In this document: positions 12,201 to 22,668 of the stretch, in pieces
Layout of the letters: each line of letters begins with the position of its first letter
Numbering within the stretch: the stretch's first letter is position 1
Origin: Rhyzopertha dominica
Taxonomy: Eukaryota > Arthropoda > Insecta > Coleoptera > Bostrichidae
Reading direction: 5' to 3'
Length of the DNA: 64,000 bases
Assembly: GCA_025024175.1 (NCBI GenBank)
Contig: QCXZ01000137.1
Coordinates: 71,548,680 to 71,612,679, forward strand
The notes under the pieces: generated by a model
Told to the model about the DNA's origin: nothing
What the model saw: the letters and a program-made list of their open reading frames with translations, nothing else
Databases searched by the model: none
Made by a program: the position numbers and the translations under genes

Positions 12201-14798
12201 CATAAATTACTTTTATGTCACATAAAAAAAGCCGCAGAAGTAATAATCGAAGTATTACTTACATTGCCATAATAAGATTAATTGATCGTAAAGGAATACC
12301 TACATTTGTAATAATTTATACTGTGCGTTTAATCGCTAATCTCTGCAGATTTCAGTATAGTCAAGTAAATTCCGTAAAAATTTTTTAACATAACGTTTTT
12401 GGCTATATTTAGCCATATTTTGCAAATCAATGACAGCCAGCAAGATGAATATACATGAAAGGATTTTTGTAGCTTGAGAACAATAACAAATGGTGGTTTT
12501 AAAATTATGCAAAAATTAGAGTAAAATTATATGTATGAGTAAAAATTGTTAGAGATAAAACGACCATTAATTTAATGCTGATTGATGGTGTTTAGCCAAC
12601 TGACGCATAATGCTGGGGCTTATAACTTGTATTTTTAAGTTTAACTAAAATTAACCAAACCAGCAGCTTAATTCATTACAGTCTTAGGTACTGTTTCACG
12701 ACCAGGTTGTTTCCTCATTCTCAGTTTTGATAATTTTTTTATCTATACTAGCTGCCTATTCAATCCTAACTTAAATTTCTGAAGCTTCTAATGCGAAAAG
12801 TTGAAACTAAAAAGCGCGTTGGTTAATTAATTAATACTTGATATGTGCGAATTCCAAATCATAAAACCAGTGGCGGCTGATGGCATTTTTATCTGGGGAG
12901 GGGCGCNGATTGAATAATACAAAAAGTATTCACTATTTAAATACTATTCCTTTTATTTCTTAGAAATGTCCTGTTATCATCACTACCAAACAATAAACAA
13001 ACAAAACAAAAAAAACGCATTTGTCTCTTCCCATCCGCGCAACCATGAAGTCTTTTCATAAACATTTGCATCAAACTTTTTGGTAAATCCTTTTCGATTT
13101 TTGGTAACTGGGTTGTACTTGATTTAAATTTAATAAGGGCACGGGGCGTTTCGTTTTCCTTATTTTATTTTTTTTATTTTCCATTTTTTGTCTTGAACAC
13201 AATTTTCCACAAAAAAATACCTGTACGTACGCTTTATAACCGGTCACGTTCGGGTGCATTATTTCCAGGAATGCGCGCTCGTGTCTCGGGCTGAACGAAC
13301 TAAGCCCGAAATTCCACTTCGAATCGCGAGTCGACGCGTGCCATTTCCATCGCACAGGCCACAGAACATTGCATTAGCTTTGGGCTTACAGGAAATCAGC
13401 CCCCCCGGCAGCGGGCAGGCAAGTGAATCAGATGGCTTGCAGGTTCCCGCAGTGCAGGCGCTGAACGCACATCTAGATAAGATTGTAAATTAAATATCTA
13501 TGGGTAATAACTAATAATGGGTATATTAGATCATTAGATGTAAATGTAAATAAATGTTTTAATTTAATTGAATTTGATGTAGGTACCTAGTCATTTGCCT
13601 CACCAGCCGCCACTGCATAAAACGTGGTTCTATTAGTAGATGCTTAATTTATNTTTCTTTAGTACTTCGTTTGACATTACTATAGATTATGCGGATCACG
13701 GATCTTTATTCTTCCAAATAAAATGTATCTACTCATCTTTTGTTAAACGTGTTAGCGATGCAACTAAATGCGCTAGATATCGCCTAAACGATATCATCAA
13801 CAATTGAATTAGGAATAAAGGAGCTTTTGAAGATCAGTATATATAAAAAACATAAAAAACTTGGGTCTTCACAGAAGTTTTAAGTCACCTTGCAAAGAAT
13901 CAACGAAGATTGTTCATGAAATAAATACTTCGTTAATTACTTAGGTACATATTCCGATAGGGGCACATTTTTATTTCTGTTGAACTATTCAGTAAGGGAA
14001 ATTCGTGCTTTGCCCGCCCCCTAGACCAAAAGCTGGGTACGCCCATGGGCATAAGTATTAAACAAAAGATAAAATTGGTTTATAGGAACACATTACATTT
14101 ACCAGGTGCTCCGAAAAAGCAAGACATATGGACCTCCGGATCTAATGTTTTAAGATATTTCGATATTATCAGTGTCAAAGAATGAGTTTCGATGTGAGTT
14201 CTAAAGTCATCAATGACATTATAGGCCATTTTACTAATAAATCTCTGTTTTATGTACAACCTATTCGTTGGTTTGTGGTTCTACATAAAGCTGTCGTAAT
14301 GTAGTCTCAACGTTCATCTATTACAGCTATTAAGCGGCCTTGAACTTATCCTTTGTCCGCAGAATCCGTGCAAGAATCTTTGGAACGTCGGTTCGGCCGC
14401 GTTGGCGGCAGAATTCCCGTGACGCCATCCGAAGCTTTCCAGAAAAGAATAGCCGGTGCATCCGAGAAGGACATCGTGCATTCTGGCTTGGATTACACCA
14501 TGGAGAGATCGGCAAGGGTAATAACTTGACTTTTGAACACGAGTCGGTGATAGTGCAGTATTACCTCATGACGATAAGACAAAAATACCTTTTTATAGGA
14601 ATTAATTTTTGAACTTTGAAAACAATTCAAGGAAACCCAAACTTTCCGCCGTTTATCTTTTTTGTTGTTGCTGTGTTGCAGGCAATCATGAAGACAGCAA
14701 TGAAGTTCAACTTGGGCCTTGACCTCAGGACAGCAGCCTATATAAACTCAATTGAAAAAATATTCAACACTTACAGCGAGGCTGGCCTTACATTCTAA
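266..14798 (+). CDS. Gdh: Glutamate dehydrogenase, mitochondrial (3' five exons; 5' part off window)
   Basis: Interconverts glutamate and 2-oxoglutarate with NAD(P) in the mitochondrial matrix. Five exons fit the C-terminal 343 residues: 266-657, 6136-6297, 6351-6555, 14363-14517 and 14682-14798 (stop TAA 14796-14798). All junctions are GT/AG and the reading frame is continuous. The first visible exon begins mid-codon (phase 1) at the family motif [15 protein letters not shown]. It continues through [16 protein letters not shown] and the nucleotide-binding QGFGNVG. Later exons carry [33 protein letters not shown] and the C-terminal [19 protein letters not shown]. These are near-textbook GDH blocks, so the product should be active. 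The N-terminal part, including the transit peptide and catalytic lysine, lies upstream of the window. Three N bases at 465, 482 and 490 mask codons in the first exon. The introns of 5.5 kb and 7.8 kb are full of transposon relics; one intron is only 53 bp. Confidence 0.96.
1215..1700 (-). pseudogene. Decayed IS630/mariner-like transposase, C-terminal half
   Basis: Read on the minus strand with frameshifts, it shows the block [20 protein letters not shown], matching the catalytic segment WPARSPDLT-LDFFLWGHLK of an insect IS630/Tc1-mariner superfamily transposase. Before it come [18 protein letters not shown] and a WFQ(Q/H)DG-like stretch. After it comes the terminal [10 protein letters not shown], like the family's GG-FEHL ending. 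Stops and frame changes show it is dead. It sits in the Gdh intron. Three further relics of the same type lie near 26785, 46225 and 47890. Confidence 0.6.
2799..2843 (-). ncRNA. Hammerhead-ribozyme-like motif (degenerate)
   Basis: On the minus strand an outer stem CACCG/CGGTG encloses CTGAAGG, then a stem-loop GGTCC-ATGTA-GGACC, then GAAATGTAC. This matches the hammerhead order: stem I, CUGANGA, stem II, GAAA, short stem III, cleavage triplet. The final A of CUGANGA is G and the cleavage triplet is altered, so it is probably inactive. Such ribozymes are known in the terminal repeats of Penelope-like elements, and this may be all that remains of one. Confidence 0.45.
2844..5149. other. Gdh intron, no recognisable feature
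   Basis: AT-rich intronic sequence. I see no coding block, RNA gene or clear repeat structure here. Confidence 0.5.
5150..5719 (-). pseudogene. Non-LTR retrotransposon fragment (RNase H-distal C-terminus, I/Jockey/R1 type)
   Basis: A minus-strand ORF of about 139 residues ends at 5300. It contains [20 protein letters not shown] followed by a [15 protein letters not shown] zinc-knuckle-like segment. This is the tail found after the RNase H domain in many insect Jockey- and I-type retrotransposon polyproteins. Past the stop, more of the tail ([12 protein letters not shown]) can be read to about 5150. No reverse transcriptase or endonuclease is present, so this is a short 3' fragment inserted antisense in the Gdh intron. 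It is more GC-rich than its surroundings, consistent with a recent arrival. Confidence 0.65.
7280..7640 (+). pseudogene. Decayed cysteine-rich (CXC, tesmin/TSO1-like) ORF, copy 1
   Basis: Plus-strand frames give [20 protein letters not shown], a damaged cysteine stretch ([22 protein letters not shown]), then an acidic [18 protein letters not shown] end. The order matches an ORF recurrent in insect genomes that ends in a CXC-type cysteine cluster. A better copy is on the minus strand at 44375-44960. Several frameshifts are present. Its host element is unknown to me. Confidence 0.45.
7670..8010 (+). mobile_element. LTR-like segment with core promoter and poly(A) signal (possible solo LTR)
   Basis: TATAAATA at 7770-7777 lies 30 bases before an initiator-like TCAATT (7798-7803). 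This is followed by GC-rich leader sequence and an AATAAA near 7965. The order promoter, leader, poly(A) over about 250 bases is that of an insect LTR (U3-R-U5). A TGTTG start near 7670 is possible, but I could not fix both ends or a target duplication. It could instead be a retroposed first exon. Confidence 0.4.
8534..10829. other. Gdh intron, no clear gene
   Basis: AT-rich. A block near 10160-10210 (CCCAGTGAGCTATTTTTATA) resembles one near 43990-44030, suggesting two copies of an uncharacterised repeat. I see nothing coding. Confidence 0.4.
11069..14047. mobile_element. hAT-type element, non-autonomous (2979 bp)
   Basis: The ends are CATGGGCGTACC and, inverted, GGTACGCCCATG. They are flanked by a perfect 8-bp target duplication GGCATAAG at 11061-11068 and 14048-14055. 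An 8-bp duplication and CA-TG ends with a GGCGTA core fit the hAT superfamily. No transposase is recognisable inside. The internal sequence is AT-rich and carries a second hAT element at 12868-13615. Insertion was into a Tc1-like relic in the Gdh intron. Confidence 0.75.
12868..13615. mobile_element. Nested non-autonomous hAT element (748 bp)
   Basis: Terminal inverted repeats CAGTGGCGGCTG and CAGCCGCCACTG with a perfect 8-bp target duplication CATAAAAC (12860-12867 and 13616-13623). These are canonical hAT ends. There is no transposase. The right half (13240-13490) is conspicuously GC- and CpG-rich compared with its surroundings, with short open frames on both strands that I do not recognise. 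It lies wholly inside the 2979-bp hAT element, so it is the younger insertion. Confidence 0.85.
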
Positions 14799-14986
14799 GC
14801 GGATGAAGAAAAATGGCGCTACGATCTTCGCAGAGACATCAGTATTTCATTTCTAAAGATTTGTATTAATACACTTAACTATTATCACGTTTTACTCAAC
14901 TCGATTCACATTATTTTAATTTTGATTTATTGCAATGTTATGTGGTACTATTACTTGTTGAGATATTGTGTAAGGTTGGAATGCAA

Positions 14987-14992
14987 AATAAA
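14987..14992 (+). promoter_or_regulatory. Polyadenylation signal AATAAA of Gdh
   Basis: First AATAAA downstream of the Gdh stop codon, 190 bases after it, in an AT-rich 3' region. A plausible but unproven 3' end signal. Confidence 0.45.
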
Positions 14993-15299
14993 ATACATTT
15001 TAAGACTTGGATATTTTATTTTGTCCATGCCACAAGCATAACTGTTGTTAAAAATGACGTCATACCTAATTGGGATATCTATAAATCCGCTATCTGCTCA
15101 TGTGTTTTGCTTCATTTGAAACGATTTCCGTTTTGTTTTTGGGGCTTGATTGCGTTACATACCAATTTTATTTTTCAATTTTGCTTGCTTTTGTCTTCCA
15201 TTGTGTATTGGTTTTAAATGTATTCGATTTTGCAATAACATTTTTGTGCCCATCTTTGCCGTTTACAAAACTCCATTATACACTTCATTTATAATTTAA

Positions 15300-16854
15300 T
15301 AAAATGAGAAATTATCTATGTATATTGTAAACTTTGCGGTATTTGAGTAACTGGTCATTGCATAAGTAAAATCCTGAAAAAAACTAGAAAAATCTCATTA
15401 CAGTGGATTTGCACAGTTAGTCCAGGTAAAATAGGAATTCAAATTGCTATAATTAATGGAATCAATGGGTAACAAAAGTGTAAGATGTCTAGAACCGCGA
15501 TAATCGCTTGTTTATTACAAAAATAGAATAGAATTCGCGAGAAAACGTTAAAGTAATAACGTTTTAGTTTTATTTGGAACGGATTAACTGTTTTAAAGTT
15601 ACAACGTTTTGAATTTTAGCAGAAAATTTAAAATAATGAATTTATTACAAAAAATAAAACTCTCCCATCAAGAAACATTTCTTCGAAACCTGATAATTTA
15701 TAGGATTTTTACTTTTATTTTATAGCTAAAACTGCGATTTGGCATTTTTGGAGTATTGCACTGTTTAATGAAAACTTTGAACACATATGGAGAAGGCCAG
15801 TAGTAAACAGAAAAAAGTAATTTTATGTTTATTTACGACTGTCAGTTGTTAAATTTAATTGCCATTTTTTTTTATAATCATGGAATTAGAAAAGCAGCTG
15901 TAGTGGCCGAAACAAGGTAAGGGAGTCGAAAGGAAGCTAAAAGCTAAAGAAAGAGACAAAGAGCAAAGAAATTAAAAGTCACAGGTATTGTTAAATGTAC
16001 AATTTTAATTTTGACTGTACATATGATTAGGATCATATTTCACAAAATGGACATTTTGAAAGATCCTCTTAAGGATGATGGTCCCGGTACAAATGTATAA
16101 AAATTTTGGAAGGTGATATAAGAGCAGCAAGGACACGGTTATTTAAAATTGTTGACAAAGTTGCTCAAGACAGAAAATTTTTGTATTTTTGTTGGAACTC
16201 TTAAAAGCCGTCATGAAAAGTCGATACCACAAAACATATATACAGTCCACTGAATATAAAATGTACACCTATAGGAGAAAGTCATTGTACTGGGTGTGCA
16301 AAAAAAAACGATTGTGTACGGTAACTAGGATTATAATGCTTATATTACTGAAAATGAGATCGAGATCCTCGGTCTGCAAAAATAACGTACATAAACAAAG
16401 TGAAAAACTTTTGTAAAGACTTTAACATGGGATTTGTAAGCTTTGCGTCAGATATATATAACTTGAGTTATCACACAAAAAATGAACTCAAAATTGCACT
16501 GACACTGCGAAAAAAGTAGATATTTATTACTGAATTACGAATTTGTAAGCCGTATAAGAGTTATGCAATTTCACCTACTAATGGCGCAAAAATAAAATCA
16601 TTGTTAAACATTTTGCTTCAATCTTCGACAGGTGCAAGACCTAGCAAAACTGCCCATTTGAGAAGATTACAATTTAAGACAGCTTTTGCTGTATAATTTT
16701 TGCGTAAGTGATGCCAAAGCTGTCAGTTTTTACTCGTGCATGTGGAATAAAACACAAGTAGGACATGGAGCCAAGGAAATTGTTTCAGCATTATCAGATT
16801 TTTAATTTTTAACAAAGTTTTGCGTTTGTTGCGCGACGATAGAAATACATAACA
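15300..16854. other. Intergenic, mostly featureless; possible transposase scrap
   Basis: AT-rich sequence between the two GDH genes. Near 16735-16800 a short stretch reads MWNKTQVGHGAKEIVSAL, reminiscent of a conserved block in DDE-transposase-like insect repeats, but it is too short to assign. Confidence 0.3.
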
Positions 16855-17995
16855 TGAAGTGTTACAAAGTACCAAGCCTAGACAGAATCAACAACGAATT
16901 GATAAAATATGGACTAAATATGTCTAAAACAATGTGTACAAAAGACAGCGTGGTTAACCAACGGAATACCAGATGAGTCGAATACTACAGTGCAAGTACC
17001 GATCCCAAAATTAAAACACCCCAAAGCACGGAAGATTACCGGAGAATAAGTCTATGCAGTGTTGGATACAAGTATTGCGCCCAGTTCTTACTAGAGATGG
17101 AAAAATACTTACCAAAAGTAGCGCAGTACCAAGCAGCATTGTAGTAGATGAAGCTCTCCAAAAAAACAATAATCAACATGGTCAACCTTAACAAGCAGGA
17201 GAATATAATAGTACTACCTATAGTCTTTGCATATGCAGATGACCTAACAGTAATGGCAGAATGCGGAAAAGACTTGGCAGAATTCTTAGAAAATGCAGAA
17301 CTCCACAAAATGGACTGACAATAAACTACATGAAGAGCAACATAATGATACGAGATCCTTCCAACAAAACAATTCTAGAAACAGCCACAAAATACAAGAT
17401 AAGGAACCGGACTTTGAGAACAACAAACAAAATGAAATATCTAGGTACATACATAACAAGCTGTCTTAGCCGCAGAGAGACGGTTAGAGAACATATCAAA
17501 ACTGCACATAGAGTAACCAAGGCGATATAACCATTTACTGAGAAACATAAACCACACTGAAAGTTGATAAAATTTATATATACAGCAATCATTATGCCAG
17601 TCATTACGTATGGAGTAAAAAATGCTGCAACAACAAAGGCAAATAACAAAAGCTTGAGAAAGGCACAGAATTGTATTATACAACTTCTAGCTAACGCAAT
17701 AAATGAAAACGCAGAACTCCTGGATGGCAGAACGATTATAAAAATAATATAGAGTTAAACCCCACATTACGAGCTAAGAGCTAAGAGGCGACAAACTAAA
17801 AAAAGGTAGACCGAGTTATACATGGAAAATAACTATAGAAAGGATAATTCAGAAACCAGGGAAGAACAATTGATAGAAATGGCAAAAGACAAGAAATTAA
17901 TCAACGAAGAATCCCTCAGGTTATATGACATATCAGAAACTAGCGACTCTGAAATGAACAACACCAAGAAACCACTCAAAGAATACTTATAGTAC
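16855..17995 (+). pseudogene. RTE-like non-LTR retrotransposon relic (reverse transcriptase)
   Basis: Broken plus-strand frames show an RT palm with the catalytic motif FAYADDLTVMAECGKDLAEF at about 17225-17290. This is followed by GLTINYMKSNIM and MKYLGTYITS, then the thumb-like IKFIYTAIIMPVITYG and GRPSYTWK. This order (YADD, GL-IN-KS/T, YLG, YK--I-PV-TYG, GRP--W) is typical of RTE-type elements in insects. Frameshifts and stops interrupt it. The endonuclease half is not visible. Confidence 0.6.
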
Positions 17996-17999
17996 CTAT

Positions 18000-18907
18000 A
18001 TGACCTTCCCATTCCGGTCCTTATATGTATGTGCTTAACATGCGCTAGGCAGTCGCAGTACTAGCAATCAGCATGCACCCCAGCATGCCCAGCAAAATAA
18101 AAATTTATATGTGATGTTTGCTAAATCTAACCCTCTGTCACTAAAGAAGTACTTAGCTTTACCCGCGAGAAGTGGCTCTTTTTTGCTGGCAGATAAGATA
18201 TTAATGAAGAACAACATTTAGAAGTTTATGAGGAAGTGGGCACCGTTTAGTATACAGGTTGCAATTACTGGAAAATTTATAATGACAAAGAGCTAGGAAA
18301 AAAAGGGAAACCGTGTGTGGGTATAAAAGACATGAAAAGAATACTGCTTAGAAAAGGAAAGAAGAGTACCATAACAATTGAAATGGAACCCCGTTATAGG
18401 AATGATGATCCCACAAAAACTTTCCAAATCATAATAAAAGGGAAAGAATTTGAAAACAATAAAGCTGGAAGAAGCAGCGTTAAGGGATGATATAAAAGAA
18501 AAAATTAAGAACTTAGTAAGGGTGTCTATATAACGAAAATTGAAAGGAAAATGAAGATTTGGAAATTTTTTAAAGAAAATTCTACGTTAAATGCAGAAAC
18601 TGAAAGTAATCAAAAGTGAGACTGCATTGAGGATATATATGTGTGTGTACGGATATAAATAGATTTTTTTTTATTTTTGCAACTATTATTTCTTTTTTTC
18701 TATTGTGTTTAAATAAATACAAAACATATGCTTTTTATAAAAAATCAACCGTAGTTTTATTTTTGACTGGTGTTCTAAAGCATCTACCCAGTATTCTCTG
18801 AAGTACAGCACCCTGTATATCTGTTTAGTCGATTTTTATACCGCATTGTCATTTATCACTGTCAATCAAAAATTTTATTTCGACTTACGCAGCTGTCATT
18901 CTAGACG
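18000..18907. other. Upstream region of GDH paralogue
   Basis: Contains a basic, Lys-rich broken reading at about 18310-18600 that I cannot assign, and an inverted CACCCTGTATAT repeat end at 18807-18818, about 90 bases before the paralogue's ATG. No clear TATA box. The region may supply the promoter. Confidence 0.35.
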
Positions 18908-21900
18908 ATGCTTTTAAAAACTTTAAAGCTATCGAGTGCACTGAAGCATTTTCAGTTCCACATCCAGAAAGCCAGCCGGTCCGGAATAGGATACGGAATA
19001 CCGGAAGTTTACAGGAACTGCTTCTACTTGGCCAATGCGCAGTTCTTCGACAGCACAAGGTGGTTTCTACACCGTGCTTATGAGGTGGTGTTTAGTGATC
19101 TGGTTGAGGAACTCAAGGATAGAGAACCATCTTTTACCGACGAGCAGGCGCAAAATAAAATTCGTAACCTAATTGAAATTCTAGATTCAGAAAACATAGT
19201 GGTAGACGTTCACTATCCGATAAAGCTGAAAGATGGTAATTTTTCACTTATACAAGGGTACAGAACGCACCATGGTCAATATAAAAATAATAATCCTTGT
19301 TTGGGAGGTAAAATGTAAACACCTTTTTCATTTCACTTGTGCTTGACAGGTTTTGTAGGTTTTAGAATATGTCCGGAATTCACTAAAGATCATGCGAAGG
19401 CTTTAGCTGCACTGTCTACTTACCAATATGCATGCATGGGTATCGACATGGTTGGATCTTCTGGGGGTCTTAAAACAGACTTCAAGAACTTTACTGAAGA
19501 TGACCATAAAGCGATTATTGAAATGTACATAGCAGAACTCGCCCGAAGAAATTTGTATGGTAGGGCATGTAAACATATCGTGCATTTTAATTCTAGAGTC
19601 ATTTAAAATAGGCCAGAATACAGATAATATTCAACCTGACTTCACTACTGGTTCGAAAGAAATGTCGCTGATTGCTAGAACTGACCTAAGCACTTTTGGT
19701 AAGGCGAACATCAAAAAGATTTATGTAATTGCAGCATCAATTTTTTGAGGTCTTCGTTGTGAAAATAAGCCTCTTGCCTTGGGCANCGACGGAGACTCTG
19801 GAGGTGTTAGTAGCTACGAACGAGCAGGTAGCCATTGCGTACGAGTTGGACTAGAGTGGTTTCTGAAACATAAGGACGTAGCTGAAAAGTTAAAGTTAAC
19901 CGGAGGACTAGAAAATAAAACTTTTATAATACAGGTATACTAGAATCTCCGGTAAGAAGATGTTTATGACAATTTTATGTATTCTCCAACAAAGGGTATT
20001 GGAAGGCTGGGTGGAAATATTGGTTTGTGCTTGGAAGAACATGGGGCTAAGTGTATAGGAGTCAAAGAAATAGATGCATATGTCTATTTTCCTGCGGGGA
20101 TTAAGATGTCGGTAAGCCAGAAAACCCCAAGAATGCATCTCCATTAATTTGCGTACCATAGGAAATTCTTGAGCACAAGAAGGAGACAGGCTCCATCCAG
20201 AATTTTAATTTAAAAACAAAACCGTATGACAAGTACGAGATTTTGGGCGAAGAATGCGACATACTAGTCATAGCGGCTTCACAAAAGAATGTGACCTGTT
20301 ACATTGCAGACAAAGTGAAGGCGAAAGTTATAGTGGAAGCTGCTCACGGAGGTTTAACACCCACTGCTCATAAAATTTTGGTGGGACATGGTAGTAGGCT
20401 TGTATTACCGGACATTTATATTAATGCTGGATATTCGCTGGCTGCCTACTACGAGTATTTGAAGCACACTCAGTATCTTGGATCTCGCGGTTTTCAGAGA
20501 GGGTAAGATCAAGATCTGTAATAAGAAATATACCGGGTGTTAAAAAAGACTGCAATAAATTTAAGAGAGGTAGTATGGATCAAAATAAATAAAGAAATTT
20601 AATAACATGGGTCCGCAAAATAACGCTTCGGAAATGTGAAAGGTTATCATTTTGTTCTTGTTATGTAGGTATGTATTCTCTAATTAAAACAAGTTCTATA
20701 GTAGAGTATAGTAGAATTTTGTGTGACTCGTGTCTGTTTACGGTGTTACGAATACTAAAACGTATAACTTTAACTAACCGTATAGTGGTTTTAAATTTAT
20801 TTTTTTAATAATAAATTTAAACTTCTCATTTTATTTTGCGAGGAACCAATTCAATACGCTGTATTAGTGTGACGTAGATGTCGGCCATTTTGCTGCGATA
20901 CGTCAAGATCCTGGATCCAAACCAACCTACTTAGTTATCATAATGTGCGTAAGGCAGTTCAGCGTTTGGTGTAATGTTTTAGTGTTAAAGAGTATTTTAA
21001 AGTGTTACTATGTATGTTTGGGTAGCTTACACTACTTCGCTTTACTCAGCAAGTATTACAAACCGAAATTACATTTAGATACAATGTGTTGTTGAAAAGC
21101 TGAAAATACACTAAGTACGTGTGTGGAAGTGTGGAGCATTACAGTTTACAAGTTTGAACAGAAAATGGTAATGGGTTGGGTCCCTGGATGTTCCCGTTAT
21201 AATGAGAGAGAAACGTGTAATCTTCACAGCACTTCTTTTAGGTTGTTTTTTAAACAATAGATTGCAACTAAATGTAATTTTGGTTTGTAATACTAAATTA
21301 TACGAAGGAACGTAAACCATTAGAAATACACAGTAACACTCAATGTTCAGAGCAAAATTATAGTATAATACAATATTGTGAAGTGTTATACTGTGTATGT
21401 TTGAGTGGTTTACATACTTTTGTATTATTCATTAAGTATTACAAACCGAAATTACACTAAGTTGCAATCTATAATTGAAAGACAATCTAAAATAAGTCCA
21501 GGGACCTAGCACGTTACCATCTTCTGGTACAACATGTAAATTGTAATGCTCTACACACGCACTTATTGTAGGTTAAGCTTTTCAGCAATACCTACATTCT
21601 AACTAAATATAATTTACGTTTGTAATACTTGCTAAGTAAAGCGAAGGAGTGTCAGCTACTCAAACATACACAGTAACACTTTAAAATATTCTTTTAAAAC
21701 TAAAAGATTGCACCAAACACTTACCTGCCTTATGCACGTTATGACAACTTGGTTTGTTTTGATCCAGGATCTAAACTAAATGTAATTTCGGTTTGTAATA
21801 CTTGTGAAGCAAAACGAAGGAGTGTAAGCTACTCAAATAAGCACAGTAACACTTCTAAATATTCTTTTAAAGTTGCAAAGTTGCACTAAGCACGTTATGG

Positions 21901-22503
21901 CAACTCGCTTTGTCAGGATCCAGGACTTTGACGTACCAGAGAAAAATGGCCGTCATTACGTCAGCATTAATATAGCGTATTATTCACATAAATATATCAA
22001 ACTACATTAGAATTCTGACGTAGAAACTGGTTCTGTGAAAAAAAAATTATGAATGTTTGAATACTCCCATTAGATTCCAAATCAATCAGGACAACTTCAA
22101 ACCAGTTGTTGCAAATCGGAATTGTGACATTTGTTTTTTTTTAACTTTCATATTTACCAATATCTATGCAAACAAAATTTCATTAACGTTGTGCGCTTAT
22201 GTGATTACTAATTTATTTTCAATTCGCAGTTATGCCAAAGAAATATTCCGGGACCTAATTTTGAACGTGCAACAACTAACTGCATCGGATTCTGGACAAC
22301 TGGCTCTTAAACTACAAACCACTAATCAAGTGTCGGAGGAACAATTGTTAATCAAGTCATTGGATTACATCATGGAGCAAACCGCCAGAGATATATTCAA
22401 AATAGCTGAAAAATACAGTCTTGGATTCGATTTACGTACTGCTGCATATATCAAAGCCATTAAAAATATATTTGGTATGATATTCGACGCAAAGGGTTAT
22501 TAA
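18908..22503 (+). CDS. Divergent glutamate dehydrogenase paralogue, predicted pseudoenzyme (534 aa)
   Basis: Seven exons: 18908-19307, 19359-19559, 19612-19698, 19750-19934, 19995-20111, 20162-20502 and 22230-22503. The phases are consistent and the spliced length is 1605 nt. The start ATG opens a basic, transit-peptide-like N-terminus. Alignment to GDH is collinear nearly throughout: FLHRAY, LVEELKDREP, KALAALSTY, QPDFTTGSKEMSLIA, the dinucleotide motif QGIGRLG (GxGxxG kept), VIVEAAHGG, DIYINAG and [14 protein letters not shown]. The three substrate and catalytic lysines of GDH (bovine K90, K114, K126) are replaced by Leu132, Gln156 and Ser168, and the glycine-rich GGAKAG is lost. Amination activity is therefore unlikely. 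Two introns match Gdh in place and phase, so this is an old tandem duplicate, not a retrocopy. One codon contains an N (19786). Intron 6 carries a foldback repeat. Confidence 0.88.
20853..21981. repeat. Foldback element in paralogue intron 6
   Basis: The ends AATACGCT...GACGTA...CGGCCATTTT recur inverted at 21940-21981. Next inside, GATCCTGGATCC is mirrored near 21905. The interior is made of about five units of roughly 90 bases in both orientations, each with AAATGTAATTT, GTTTGTAATACTTG and CACAGTAACACT. It has no coding content. It fits a non-autonomous foldback or MITE-like element built from alternating inverted units. Confidence 0.7.
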
Positions 22504-22668
22504 AATTGATCTCGAATTATTCGTTTTATTTGAAGCATTATTTTTTACAATTATGAAGTATAAAACTCGTAGATCATTATCGATCTTTGTACAAAATACT
22601 CTTTTTCTATATCACTGTATGTACAAAACTAGGAAGCATCCGTAGAAGAACTTCTTTGTACGTCTTCG
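22504..22668. other. Convergent 3' ends of two genes
   Basis: Only 165 bases separate the stop codon of the GDH paralogue from that of the opposing cuticular gene. TTTATT at 22525-22530 is a minus-strand AATAAA 139 bases beyond the cuticular stop. The 3' UTRs probably overlap. Confidence 0.45.

Larger units (their letters stand above)
10830..14300 (-). pseudogene. Tc1-like transposase relic, split by a hAT insertion
   Basis: On the minus strand, 11060-10830 reads [10 protein letters not shown], then [13 protein letters not shown] and a stop, resembling the Tc1 catalytic blocks QDNARPHT and SPDLSPIEHVW. The preceding part continues beyond the 3-kb hAT insertion at about 14300-14056. Stops and indels make it non-functional. 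The family call rests on two short motifs. Confidence 0.35.

Noticed and set aside
19747..19749. In-frame stop marking the GDH paralogue as a pseudogene
   Set aside because: A 51-bp intron with GT/AG ends and consistent phase removes it and restores alignment to GDH.
20860..21980. CRISPR-like regularly spaced repeats
   Set aside because: Units alternate in orientation, vary in spacing and length, and the genome is clearly an insect's.
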